The notes below the pieces were generated by a model. The model did no database searches. It was not told the DNA's origin and saw only the letters and a program-made list of their open reading frames with translations. Below are positions 1-9,788 of a DNA stretch of 64,000 bases, piece by piece. How positions within the stretch are numbered: the first letter of the stretch is position 1; every line of letters begins with the position of its first letter. Both the position numbers and the translations under genes were made by a program. The stretch is from Limnephilus marmoratus (lineage: Eukaryota > Arthropoda > Insecta > Trichoptera > Limnephilidae), in the NCBI GenBank assembly GCA_917880885.1, contig OU862907.1, positions 67,017,072 to 67,081,071 on the forward strand. The letters run 5' to 3'.

Positions 1-412
1 TCCTTTCAGACGCTGATATTTTCCATTTGTCCTCAGTTCAATTCACAAAATATGTAACGGAGAAGATCAAAACAGATTGTTGATCGTGAATCCTGCTGTG
101 TGCCTTATTTTATTGTTTTTCTCTTATTATGTTGGTTTCATCTGATTTTCGTATGAATTATTATGTTGGTTTCATCTGATTTTATTATGTTGGTTTCATC
201 TGATTTTCTGTAATCTAGTTAGGTATTATGTATGTATAACTTCTTATATTAATGAGTTTTTTGTTTTTTCTTTAAATTCTATATTCTCAAATGTGGAAAC
301 TTCACTGGTTTATGCAAATTTGTCAAATGTAATTATTTAATAAAATATGTACAACTGTTTGTTTCCCAAATAAAGTAAAATAAAAAAAAAATAAAATAAA
401 ATAAAATAAAAT
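1..412 (+). repeat. Probable 3' end of a non-LTR retrotransposon
   Basis: AT-rich sequence without an open frame, ending in an A-rich (AAAAT)n tract at about 371-412. It contains three near-identical copies of a roughly 25-bp unit (TTATGTTGGTTTCATCTG core) at about 124-149, 158-183 and 183-207. The A-rich tail and internal small tandem repeat are typical of LINE 3' UTRs, but no coding remnant is visible, so the assignment is an inference. The last 20 bases of the window resemble 291-310, so the two ends of the window may hold related repeats. Confidence 0.35.
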
Positions 413-420
413 TATTATTA

Positions 421-645
421 TTGCTAGGACGGAGCGGCCCCCACGTCAGCTGGTTAAGCTAAAGGTTAAGTATAAAGAGCTGTGATCTTGTTGTAAAGAT
501 TTCTCTCTGATTACGCTGGAAGGTCGCTGCAGTACAGTTAAACTTCTGTTTTATTTAACCTTGCCAACTCGTTATGCGGAGGTGAAATCCAATAGTTAAC
601 CAATTAATATTAAATAAATCATTCTCAACCTTCACTTTACCGATC
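421..645. other. Unassigned stretch, possibly LTR-like
   Basis: No gene. It contains TATAAAGAGC near 470 and AATAAATC near 613, an order that could fit an LTR, but no TG...CA boundary or target duplication could be defined. Confidence 0.2.
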
Positions 646-650
646 TCATA

Positions 651-1260
651 ATGAGGAGAATACACCCGGCATGCGTTGTAATGCAACTCAAAGAAAATAA
701 GCTACCTCGCTACACCCCCCCCCCCCCAGTGAAACCCCCCTTATCTCTTCCCCTACCCTTCCCGGATTACCCTCCCCCTTCTACTTCACTCCCTGATATA
801 CTATACGAAATGCACACATATCTCGCAGCACACTTTTTTCCAAAGTTACCCTCTTCTTTTCCTTCTCCTTTCCTCTGCTTCTCCCTGATCCCCCACCCCT
901 CCGTCACCTTTCCCCAGCGTGTCCTTTCCCATGCGCCCCCGTTCCCCTTCCCGTCCCCTTTCGCATATCACTTCCACCTTCACACCTCCCTCGCCCGCCT
1001 TTCCCGCGTCCACACCTCCCGCGTTTCTCTCCCTCTCCTGCGTTCCCCTTCTACCTTCCCCCATCCCTCTTCCCCCCTCCCGCGATTTTCTCCCTCCGTC
1101 GTTCCCCTCCCCAATTTTACCTCACCCTCCCTCTTTCCCTCCCGCTTCCCTCCCTGTCGATAAAATATATGAAATACGCACATCTTTCAAACACTTTCCC
1201 GCCACCTATTGTATTAATTCTTTTATACAAATTTCTTAACACCAGAGATCACCATTATAT
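651..1260 (-). mobile_element. Degenerate Hel-1 type Helitron with pyrimidine-rich interior
   Basis: Read on the minus strand this matches the layout of the better Hel-1 copies at 11719-12165 and 16094-16565: a purine-rich interior (CT-rich on the plus strand, about 700-1160) and a 3' end resembling GCAACGCATGCCGGG (here 664-680). The terminal CTAG is lost. Long open frames across the CT-rich tract are low-complexity artefacts. Confidence 0.5.
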
Positions 1261-1615
1261 ATGGAAACCTTCGCAACTTCAAACCTTAGAAACTTTTCAG
1301 CTGGTTATGTAATAAAATAACACTTACTATGGCGTTCAAATCTCAATTTGTGATAAATTGGACATTATATAAATAACTAGCTGACCCGGAAAACGTTGTT
1401 CTGCTATATAAATTATTTCTATATGTATATGAAAGTTCGATGAGGCGGACGTAGCGCCATCTGTCATTCAACAACATAAATAATTTCGTTCTGTTTGAAA
1501 TACGAAAAACGATTAGATTTGTTCACACAAAAATACTAAAATCGCGATTAAAAATGGAAGGGTGGGGGTAGGAGGGTTAAAATTTGGGGTTATAGATATT
1601 TTATTTGTTGATGCC

Positions 1616-2199
1616 TGCGTAGGTCCCAGGTGTAGTTCTCTCCAGAGAGTCTGCAGTCAGGTTGCAAGGCTGAGCTGCCTTTGTTAACTTCTTTCTGTTC
1701 CACACCAGGGAACGGTACGTGAGTGATAGAGTTTGGTAGTTTGAGGTAAACCTTTGTAGTAAAAAACACTTGTGTTTTGATACTGGATGTTTGTAACTGT
1801 TTATTCTTTTGAATAAATTTACAGAGAGGTTTAGTCTGAGCACTTGACTGCGACAATAATTTAGACTAATTAAGTTACAGAAGTGAAAGACGGTTTGCTA
1901 AACAAGCAGAGTTTAGACGAGGATAATAACAATAGAGAGAGACTGTTTGTAAGATTGAGAATGTAGAATGTTTTCAAGAATGACAAGACACGCCTTTTAT
2001 AGACCAAAAGAGAAAGTTTGATGCCACAGACAAAAGAGATTTTAGACAAGACATTTATGGCGATATTTTAGTAAGAGGTGGCATAGACGCGAAAGTTTAA
2101 GATAAAGGGCTCTACACATCGAGATTAGAATAAATGATAAGTAAATGTTCAGTGCTACATGAATTTAAATATAAAATAGGACAATCACAACACACAACA
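1616..2199 (-). mobile_element. Possible solo LTR
   Basis: On the minus strand the segment starts TGTTGTGTG and ends CATCAACA (TG...CA). In that orientation TATAAAAGGCG lies near 2001-1991 and AATAAA near 1804-1799, giving a plausible U3-R-U5 order. It sits inside the Hel-3 Helitron. I found no convincing target duplication, so the boundaries and identity are uncertain. Confidence 0.4.
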
Positions 2200-2333
2200 T
2201 CCAACATAAAATAAAAAAAATACAAAAAAAAAAAAAATAATTGTCAAAAAAATAGATTTTTTTCTGGGTAGGGACACCTAATCACATAGCGGTATGAAAT
2301 ATACTTTAAAATTTATTCTCATACCTACCAAAT

Positions 2334-2411
2334 ATACATAAAAATCAGATAAGTTTTAAGATTTTCACGGCCAAAAGCATTTTCGTTTATTAACGAAAAT
2401 ACATAAAAATC
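2334..2411. mobile_element. 52-bp retro-insert with 13-bp target duplication
   Basis: The 13-bp direct repeat ATACATAAAAATC at 2334-2346 and 2399-2411 brackets a 52-bp insert (2347-2398) that the paired Hel-3 copy near 5700 lacks. The insert contains the same GTTTTAAGATTTTCACGG start and AACGAAA end as the 259-bp fold-back insert at 19273-19531, so it is a very short copy of that family. Confidence 0.6.
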
Positions 2412-2475
2412 GGTCAAGCCATTTCGGAGGAGTGCGTCCACAAACACCGTGACACGAGATTTTTTATATAAGATA

Positions 2476-2980
2476 CTAGCAGACCCGGCCACACGTTGCT
2501 GTGGCTAACGAAACACAACGCCATTACCCAATCTTTATAAAATCCACACCATTTGCTTGCCAGCTGCCCGCTGCCTGAATTGAATATTGGAATTTATCGG
2601 CTTTTCTCTACTATAATAAGCATGTATTATACATATAAACTAATTAACTCGCCACTAATTATACAATGCAACACTTGACATTTGAAAAGGGAAAATCAAA
2701 TACCTACTTACTCTAGGACGTCTATTTTCCAATTTCTTCCGTAGAACGAATTTCAAAAGTGACTATAGTACGGCCCGCCAGCCGTTTTAAATCGCACAAA
2801 AATATGTTTTATTTGAATTTCTCGGCTTTGATCTAATATAATTTGCATGTATTATACATATAAACATTCCTCTTCAATCACTCTATCTATTGGTGAAAGT
2901 CGTATGAAAATCCATTGCGTAGTTTAAAAGATTTACGCGCACATACATTTTGAGCGACTTCAATTTAAACTATGTAATGA
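2476..2980 (-). mobile_element. Hel-2 Helitron inserted in the left palindrome arm
   Basis: On the minus strand it starts TCATTACATAGTTTAAATTG and ends ...GGGTCTGCTAG, flanked by A (2475) and T (2981). The right palindrome arm has the unoccupied sequence (AAGATATGC on the minus strand, around 5635-5643), which confirms clean insertion between A and T. Related copies: 28114-28393 and 34778-35401. No coding capacity. Confidence 0.75.
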
Positions 2981-3640
2981 TGCTTATATTATTTTTTTGT
3001 TTATTTACTGTAGAACTGTAGATTTTGCCTCCACTGGGTTGCTGTAAAACTGTGTTTTCACGCCAGCAACAAATTCCGCAAAAATACGTATAAAAATCCA
3101 CATTAAACGTTATACAGGGTGTCCCGTAAAGTATGGATCAAATAAAGTGGGATTACAGACGAGACCATTTGCAATCTAAATGACACCGTATGGGTCCGAT
3201 TCTTACTTACTTAACTTTTTTTTTAAAAGTAAAAACTTCTTTAGCACCGTTGTGATTTTAAACTCGATGAAATGAAAAATAGCAACATCAAAAAAAGACA
3301 AATACATACATCTATAGGATTTAACGTGCGAAAGAATGAGATATAATGAAACCTTACCGCATTCGCCGCTTTGATTATGAGATCTCTTTTCAAGGCTCCT
3401 ATTGGTTAAGATTGTGTGATTTTTTTAAATACCCAGAATACAACAAATAAATAAATAAAAAAGTGTAGTATTTTTTTCTTTCTTCTGTTAAGACGACAAT
3501 ATACCCTAAAACATATTCTGAATCTTAAGGACATAAGTAAAGAAGCCGTGTATACAAATTACGACTTGCGACCCGTGTATTGGACGGAACTACTGTCGAA
3601 TTTGCCGTATCAAAGAAAAGAAGTAGAAGAAAAATAATGT
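2981..3640. repeat. Left arm of large inverted repeat
   Basis: About 660 bp matching, in reverse complement, 4979-5639 with few differences. Inside it, TACAGGGTGTCCCG at 3112 mirrors CGGGACACCCTGTA near 5500, so a TIR element with TA-type ends may lie within the palindrome. The segment 3228-3400 also carries R230 repeat sequence (TTCTTTAGCACCGTTGTG). Confidence 0.8.
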
Positions 3641-3711
3641 GGGAATCTTAACGACGTTAGTGAAGAAAGCGTGTGAACAAATATACGCCGCGGCACGACA
3701 TATTGTACGAC

Positions 3712-4668
3712 CTTTTGTCATGTGCACCAATTCACTGTTACGCGGATGACAGTACAGTCCATGATAGCTTTTTGTTTGACAAGCCCCCAAAAGGGTCACA
3801 AACTCCAACGGCTCGGAGGGCTTTGAAGCAAAGAATGGACGGTTACCTCGAGAGTGTTTTCTCTTGGGTAAAAATAATCTCGTTGAATTTAATGTTTCAA
3901 AGACCCAATCTTCTCTGATTACGTCTAAAAGGGATCGATATGAATATCTAGTATCTTTCAACGGAAGCAATCTTCCGAACAGTCCCTCCATTGATATGCT
4001 TGGTGTAACCCTAAGTGACCAGCTCAGGTATGGGGGCTCCATCGAAGCCAGAGTAAAGTTAGCCTCCCAAAAACTGGGCGTACTGTACAGGGCCCGCAGA
4101 TACTATATAATAGTACACAACTGCTAACCCTGTACAAAACACAAGTGCGCCCCACGGTTGAATTTGGCAGCCACCTCTGGTCCGGAGCTCCAAAATACCT
4201 GAAAAATACCCTCGACTCTGTGCAGCAACGGGCGGTCCGTTTGATAGATTCTCCCATCTTCACAGACGATTGCAATCTTTAGAGCACAGGCGTCGGGTGG
4301 GAATGCTATCCTTGTTCTACCGGTATTACAATGGAAGATGCTCCGAGGAACTAGCATCATTCATCCCTTCGGCACCGGTGCATAGTCGGGAAACACGTCA
4401 AACGCGTGCTCAACGTTTGTACACGTTTGACATTTTTCACATGAGAACGGGTCGTTTCTTCGACTCGTTCTTGTGTTTAACAGCTCGGATGTGGAATGAT
4501 TTGCCGGCCTCTGTGTTTCCTCCTTCCTACAACATGGGTCTCTTCAAGACCGATGTTCATTCCTTTCTCTCCTCAAAAAGACCCTCCACACAGCATCCCA
4601 GATGACATAGGTCCTGAGGGAAATCATTTTCCTCAGAGCCTACTGTGTGGAGTTAATGTAAAAAAAAT
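3712..4668 (+). pseudogene. LINE-A reverse transcriptase fragment, 5'-truncated
   Basis: A broken piece of a non-LTR retrotransposon RT in the loop of the palindrome. It starts just before the catalytic YADDST motif (HCYADDSTVHDSF) and runs to the C-terminus (FLSSKRPSTQHPR). A frameshift follows VFSW near 3868 and another lies near 4104 (RARRY). It ends with the LINE-A terminal stem-loop (CTCCACACAG ... CTGTGTGGAG, inner CTGAGG/CCTCAG pair) and an A-run near 4662. The ADDST motif suggests the CR1/Jockey assemblage; the clade is not certain. Better copy: 30276-31525. Confidence 0.85.
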
Positions 4669-4978
4669 ACGTACGGTCGAATTCACCCTAGCAGGCCTGG
4701 AGATACGACCTTTCCGCCGTGTTCATTTTAATTAATTCTGAAGTACGTGTTACAAATATTTAAAACGTGTCTCCATGTCGCACTCCCGAAGTTATTAATT
4801 CATCGTATAGAAAAATAAAATCTGGTGCTTACCGCTAACTTTATAGTAGAAAAACGGGTTATAAAGTTTTAAAATCGTTGTACGTAAAATATATGAATGG
4901 TAAGGTACTGTTTTTATTAATCTAATATATAAATAACTTGCATCCCTTGTGCAGCATGGAAATAAAAAAGTTATTATA
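4669..4978. other. Palindrome loop, unassigned
   Basis: AT-rich sequence between the LINE-A fragment and the right palindrome arm. I see no gene or repeat signature. Confidence 0.3.
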
Positions 4979-5639
4979 CATTATTTTTCTTCTACTTCTT
5001 TTCTTTGATAGGGCAAATTCGACAGTAGTTCCGTCCAATACACGGGTCGCGAGTCGCAATTTGTATACACGGCTTCATTACTTATGTCCTTAAGATTCAG
5101 AATATGTTTTAGGGTATATTGTCGTCTTAACAGAAGAAAGAAAAAAAACACTACACTTTTTTATTTATTTATTTGTTGTATTCTGGGTATTTAAAAAAAA
5201 TCACACAATCTTAACCAATAGGAGCCTTGAAAAGAGATCTCATAATCAAAGCGGCGAATGCGGTAAGGTTTCATTCTATCTCATTCTCTCGCACGCTAAA
5301 TCCGATAGTTGTATGTATTTGTCTTTTTTTGATGTCGCTATTTTTCGTTTCATCGAGTTTAAAATCACAACGGTGCTAAAGAAGTTTTCACTTTAAAAAA
5401 AAAGTTAAGTAAGTAAGAATCGGACCCATACGGTGTCATTTAGATTGCAAATGGTCTCCCCTGTAATCCCACTTTATTTGATCCATACATTTCGGGACAC
5501 CCTGTATAACGTTTAATGTGGGTTTTTATACGTATTTTTGCGGAATTTGTTGCTTGCGTGAAAACACAGTTTCACAGCAACCCAGTGGAGACAAAATCTA
5601 CAGTTCTACAGTAAATAAACAAAAAAATAATATAAGCAT
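4979..5639. repeat. Right arm of large inverted repeat
   Basis: Reverse complement of 2981-3640. It is joined at 5641 to a Hel-3 Helitron start, just as the left arm is joined to a Hel-3 end once the inserted Hel-2 element is removed, so the palindrome extends into the flanking Helitrons on both sides. Confidence 0.8.
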
Positions 5640-5640
5640 A

Positions 5641-6086
5641 TCTTATATAAAAATACTCGTGTCACGGTGTTTGTGGTCGCATTCCTCCGAAATGGCTTGA
5701 CCGATTTTTATGTATATTTGGCAGGTATGAGAATAGATTTTAAAGTATATTTCATACTGCTAGGTGATTGGAAATACCAGAAAATACCCTACCCAGAAAA
5801 ATAGATTTTAAAGTATATTTCATACTGCTAGGTGATTGGAAATACCAGAAAATACCCTACCCAGAAAAAAAGATTTTAAAGTATATTTCATACTGCTAGG
5901 TGATTGGAAATACCAGAAAATACCCTACCCAGAAAAATAGATTTTAAAGTATATTTCATACTGCTAGGTGATTGGAAATACCAGAAAATACCCTACCCAG
6001 AAAAAAAATCTATTTTTAGTTAGTTATTATTACGAATTCGCCGGAAATGATTAAAATGTGAGTTTTGAGCAAACAAAAATTATTAG
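5641..6086 (+). mobile_element. Hel-3 Helitron, right copy with 68-bp tandem repeats
   Basis: Starts A^TCTTATATAAAAATACTCG and shows the motif CACGGTGTTTGTGG followed by CCGAAATGGCTTGACCG, also present in the left copy. Positions 5735-6006 hold four 68-bp tandem units (start AGATTTTAAAGTATATTTC, end CCCTACCCAGAAAAAT); the left copy has only one. The 3' CTAG end was not found; 6086 is set where an inverted repeat begins. Confidence 0.6.
5735..6006 (+). repeat. 68-bp minisatellite, four units
   Basis: Units start at 5735, 5803, 5871 and 5939 and are nearly identical. This is an expansion of an internal segment of the Hel-3 Helitron. Confidence 0.9.
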
Positions 6087-6202
6087 TAATTTAAAATAAA
6101 ACAATAACTTTGTAAACACCACTTTTATTTTTATACTTTATAAAGGCATAAAGTATAAAAATAAAAGTGGTGTTTACAAAGTTATTGTTTTATTTTAAAT
6201 TA
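6087..6202. repeat. Perfect 55-bp inverted repeat (hairpin)
   Basis: Arms 6087-6141 and 6148-6202 are exact reverse complements around a 6-base loop (AAAGGC). The arm contains ACTTTGTAAACACC. Perfect pairing means the fold-back is recent or maintained. Confidence 0.95.
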
Positions 6203-6377
6203 ATAATGTCACATCACAAAGTATCCGCTTCATATGAACAAAAAAAATTATTAGGATTGTGTACCGCCTTAATTTGGGCAAACTAAGTAATTCATGCGTA
6301 TTTAGATTGAAACGTAACTTCGCAAATGTCAAATCCATGCTATACAACTTTAAACTTACATTAAATGAATAAATACC
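6203..6377. other. Spacer with a shared 30-bp motif
   Basis: No gene. The segment ATCACAAAGTATCCGCTTC (about 6213-6231) recurs at about 12466-12484, so part of this spacer is an interspersed repeat. Confidence 0.5.
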
Positions 6378-6975
6378 GATATGCTACGAAGCACCGCACA
6401 AAGAGGAGACTGATTACATTATCTCATTCTCAGGCTAAATCCTGTAGATGTATGTGCTTCTCTTTTTAATGTCGCGCGTTTCCGTTTCGTCGAGTTTCAA
6501 ATCACAACGGTGCCAAAAAAGTTTTCACTTTAAACATCAGAGTGTGCAATTCACACTCGGTAGAAGTGAAAAGTTCATAAAACTAAAGTAGACAAGAGTG
6601 GGAAGGCTACGAAGCATCGCACAAAGAAGAGACCGATTATACTATCTCATTCTCTCGCCGGCTAAATTCTGTAGATGTACGTGCTTCTCTTTTTAGTGTC
6701 GCTCGTTTCCGTTTCATAGAGTTTCAAATCACAACTATGCCAACGAAGTTTTCATTTTAAAAAATCAGTGTGCAATTCACACGCGATAGAAGTGAAACCT
6801 TCAGAAAACTAAAGTAGACAAGAGCGGGAAGGATACGAAGCACCGCACAAAGAGGAGACCTATTATACTATCTCATTTTCTTGCAAGCTAAATCCTATAT
6901 ATGTAAAAATGTTTGTCTCTTTTTTAGTGTCGCTGTTTTTCGTTTCAGCGAGTTTCAAATCACAACGTTGCTGAA
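6378..6975 (-). repeat. R230 tandem repeat, about 2.6 units
   Basis: Units of about 229 bp start near 6378, 6607 and 6836 (GCTACGAAGCA/ACACCGCACAAAG). On the minus strand a unit runs from TGAAAACTTCTTTAGCACC through ATCTACAGGATTTAGCC to GAAGGTTTCACTTCTACCG. The same unit occurs singly or in tandem at 17665-17810, 18655-18800, 27697-27925, 29403-29628, 35823-36268 and 37160-37275. No coding content. Confidence 0.8.
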
Positions 6976-7309
6976 GAAATCACCCCACCTTTTGATCAAC
7001 AGCTTACGGTACATCCTGTATATGATCAACTTTCCCAGAATTACTGGCAGATGGTTAACTCGTACGTACTTCAAATTTCTCAGAATTTGTGTCAGGATTA
7101 GGTACCTATTTACCTTGAGGCAAAGCAATCAACGGAATATTAAAAAGAGTTGTGTACATACATTGACCAAAATAACCTCAATTTTCTCTACCTCTGGTGA
7201 AATTCATAAAGAAATTTGGCAAACTTTCGACATGCTTAATGCCGACAATACACGACATCTTTTTCCATCCCGATTCCAATTAGAGACCAAAGTTAAGAAT
7301 TTTTGCTTT
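6976..7309. other. Unassigned, partly repeated
   Basis: No supported gene. About 7215-7285 is related in reverse complement to 8395-8465 (GGTCTCTAATTGGAATC), so it is repeat-derived. A 155-codon open frame crossing this stretch joins R230 and Helitron sequence and is not credible. Confidence 0.4.
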
Positions 7310-7450
7310 ACGCGATCGCTGTGGCTAACTAAACACAACGCTATCTAGTGGATGGATCCAACCTTTTTAACCACCGCCATCTTTGAGTTCATCGTGAAGA
7401 GACAGACAGACAGACGCCGCAAAGGACTTTAATTTACAATGCGTAGAGAT
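7310..7450 (-). mobile_element. Short Hel-4 Helitron remnant
   Basis: Minus-strand Helitron-like ends: 5' TCTCTACGCATTGTAAATT, then GTCTGTCTGTCTC, and a 3' part matching GTTGTGTTTAGTTAGCCAC. The interior is deleted relative to 8860-9158. Confidence 0.55.
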
Positions 7451-8069
7451 GGTGCGAAAGATTATAATAATGTGCATGATACAAAGATATTCAAATACAG
7501 AAGAGATATGCTATGGTGTCCGCGCAACTGTCGCCGGACTATGCGCTAATTAGCGTAGTTTTCATACAAAAAGAATTTGTTCATTTCGTTGATTTTTTGA
7601 AAATGTGCATTAATATTGGTTAACAATATATTTTGAATAAGGAAAGAATTCGTTCATTTAGTTTAGCGTTCGTTTGGTTTATTCGTTAATTATTTGTTCT
7701 TTTAGTTTATTTGTTAATTGGTAAATAATATCGGTGACACCCGGAAGCGCAGACCCACATAGTAAAAACAGCAGATAGCACATCTACTTATATTTCAATA
7801 TCTTTGGCATGATATGATTGAGGTAACTTACGTATTTAAGTTAATAAGGATTAATAATGTATCCGTCTAAATAACTTTCCAATTACCGCAATGTACGTGA
7901 CCATTTTTTTTAAAAGACAGAATGGGTATAGTAAGCTATCCGTAAAAGATAGATATATGCCATCGCGGACTTTTTTGTAGATCTATAAAAGAGGAATATC
8001 CCACCATGCATTGTTTTGTTATATCTCAAAGGGATTAGGCAGTGTTTTCGATGAAAGCTACCAGGCGGC
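7451..8069. other. Unassigned AT-rich stretch
   Basis: No gene, RNA or clear repeat boundary was recognised. Confidence 0.3.
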
Positions 8070-8274
8070 TTGACTTTTTCCGACGCTGCTAACAATTGTC
8101 GTTATGTTTCAACCAATTTACACAAATCCTTGACAAATTATACACTTAAACCTTCCTCACGAATGACTCTATCTATTGGTGAAAACCGCATGAAAATCCG
8201 TTCAGTAGTTTTTAAGTTTATCGCCAACAGACAGACAGACGACGCGGAGGACTTTAATTTATAATATGTAGAGA
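8070..8274 (-). mobile_element. Hel-4 Helitron fragment (5' part)
   Basis: On the minus strand it starts TCTCTACATATTATAAATT at 8274 and contains GTCTGTCTGTTGGCG and GGATTTTCATGCGGTTTTC, as in the copies at 8860-9158 and 16845-17158. The 3' end is missing. Confidence 0.6.
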
Positions 8275-8352
8275 TCTACGATTTCAATTGTCATCACTGC
8301 AAACAACACATGAACTATGCTATTTGCTGTGATGCCAACTGAAATCGTAGAT
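8274..8352. mobile_element. 79-bp inverted-repeat element
   Basis: Arms of about 31 bp (8274-8304 and 8322-8352, start ATCTACGATTTCA) pair with a few mismatches around a short loop. The size and structure fit a very small MITE, abutting the Hel-4 end. No matching target duplication was identified. Confidence 0.6.
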
Positions 8353-8475
8353 ATGAAAATAGAGATGAAAATAGCGAACGAGTCAAGCGAAAAATGTTGA
8401 CTTCGGTCTCTAATTGGAATCAGACTGAAAAAATATGTCGTGTATTGTATGCATAAGGCATGGTATACCCGCTCA

Positions 8476-8800
8476 AAAAGAAGAAGATGGAGAGATATGT
8501 AATTACGAATGTTGGAGAGAGTGCGCTAATATTTAAAACGGTAAAATTGAAGCGAAAATTGTGAAAATGTTTAATAAAACACGACTCGTTTAAAATAGAG
8601 GAAAAATCTCGTAGAAGACATCTTAAGTATCATTTAAAGAAACATTGTGATTTTTTTCACAACTGTAACTTGTATAATAACTGAAACAAACGTGTTTATA
8701 ATAATTTTCGGAGCATACTTTGCGATTTTTTTCTATTGAGGGAATTTCATATAATTTGCGTTTCTGCGTGGGGAATGTCTTGATTTTAACTTCAAAAATA
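8476..8800. repeat. Interspersed repeat containing an empty Helitron site
   Basis: Related in reverse complement to 11500-12258 once the Helitron 11719-12165 is removed. The junction GTGAAAA^TGTTTAAT at 8567/8568 is the unoccupied form of the Helitron target. Confidence 0.75.
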
Positions 8801-8859
8801 ACATATATTTTTGTAAAAGCTAAAAAACTTCAAATGTCTAAAAGGGATATGTAAGAAGT

Positions 8860-9158
8860 TGGTAGATATTCGGGTAGCGGCGGAAAAGCCTTCGCCGCGT
8901 CTGTCTGTCTATTCGCGATAAACTCAAAAACTACTAAACGGATTTTCATGCGGTTTTCACTAATAGAGAGAGAGATTCATGAGGAAGGTTTTAGGTATAT
9001 AATTTGTTAAGGTTTTGTGTAAATTGGTTGAAATATATAATTAATGGAGATTAGTATGCAAAATAATAAATGGCGGTGTGAGTTAAAAGGTTGGGTAACC
9101 ATCCAGTAGATGGTGTTGTGTTTCGCTAGCCACAGCAACGCGTAGTCAGGTCAGCTAG
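8860..9158 (+). mobile_element. Hel-4 Helitron
   Basis: Carries CGCGTCTGTCTGTCTATTCG, GGATTTTCATGCGGTTTTC and the 3' end CAACGCGTAGTCAGGTCAG CTAG followed by T (CTAG 9155-9158). The 5' TC end is degraded. Non-autonomous. Confidence 0.6.
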
Positions 9159-9164
9159 TATGTA

Positions 9165-9430
9165 ATATATCGGTAGAATTGCGGGAAACCGGGTGGAGTT
9201 TTGTACATACAAACGTGTCCCCCGATTTCCTCTTTGGATTTTGACTCTAGTGCAAATATTTTTTAATATAATATAGATATCTACAACTAGCGTTTCGATA
9301 CGTTTTGGTTTTTTTGATAAGTTACTTAAGGAGTATGTAGTACTTATCATAAGTTACTTATAAGGAGTTAGGACCCTTAAAACATCGTTAAAATTATCTG
9401 GTTTGAACGCCATCAACAGACGTTCAGTAT
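9165..9430. repeat. Unexpanded copy of the 56300-58125 repeat
   Basis: GTACATACAAACGTGTCCCC, CGATACGTTTTG and GACGTTCAGTATACAAAC appear in the same order at 56320-56340, 57330-57345 and 58098-58120, where a long inverted minisatellite has expanded in the middle. Useful as the short reference form. Confidence 0.65.
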
Positions 9431-9505
9431 ACAAACTAGACAACGTATTTTTTAAGAAAGCAAAACGTACAGTCATATGTTTTTTCTTTAATTTATTTAT
9501 TTTTT

Positions 9506-9788
9506 TACATTATCTCCACACGAGGTGGCCTTGAGGAAAATAATTCCCCTCAAGGTCTATGTCATCTTTTGGGATGCGGTGTGGAGGGTCTTTTTAGGAA
9601 AGGAATGAGAGGAAGTTCTGGGAATGAAAAGGGTTTTAGGGGTGGGTAGGAATCTGGAGGTCAATGTCTCCAGGAGTGACGGACGTATGGCTCCATCCCT
9701 CCCACTGCGGTGCAAGACGATGTTCCGAGAGAGTACGCCTGGAGAAATCAAAGGGACTTCCTCAACCATTCTCTCCCGATCCGGCCTG
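9506..9788 (-). mobile_element. LINE-A 3' UTR copy
   Basis: Minus-strand 5'-truncated LINE-A tail: terminal stem-loop (CTCCACACGAGG ... CTTGAGG near 9515-9560), a CTTCCTCTCATTCC-type stretch and CTCCCACTGCGGTGCAAG on the plus strand. It is cut at 9788 by a different LINE. Confidence 0.75.

Larger units (their letters stand above)
1377..2473 (-). mobile_element. Hel-3 Helitron, left copy, with later insertions
   Basis: On the minus strand the element begins TCTTATATAAAAAATCTCG (ending at plus position 2473) and finishes with CTAG at 1377-1380, flanked by A and T as for Helitrons (5' TC, 3' CTAG, inserted between A and T). The right-hand relative starts at 5641. It carries a 584-bp LTR-like insert (1616-2199) and a 52-bp insert with a 13-bp duplication (2347-2398). 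No Rep/helicase coding is present, so it is non-autonomous. Confidence 0.65.

Noticed and set aside
651..1163. 170-codon plus-strand open frame, Pro/Ser/Leu rich
   Set aside because: It is a low-complexity CT tract inside a Helitron; the opposite strand and other frames are open too.
6881..7348. 155-codon plus-strand open frame
   Set aside because: It crosses the boundary from R230 repeat into a Helitron remnant and shows no recognisable domain.
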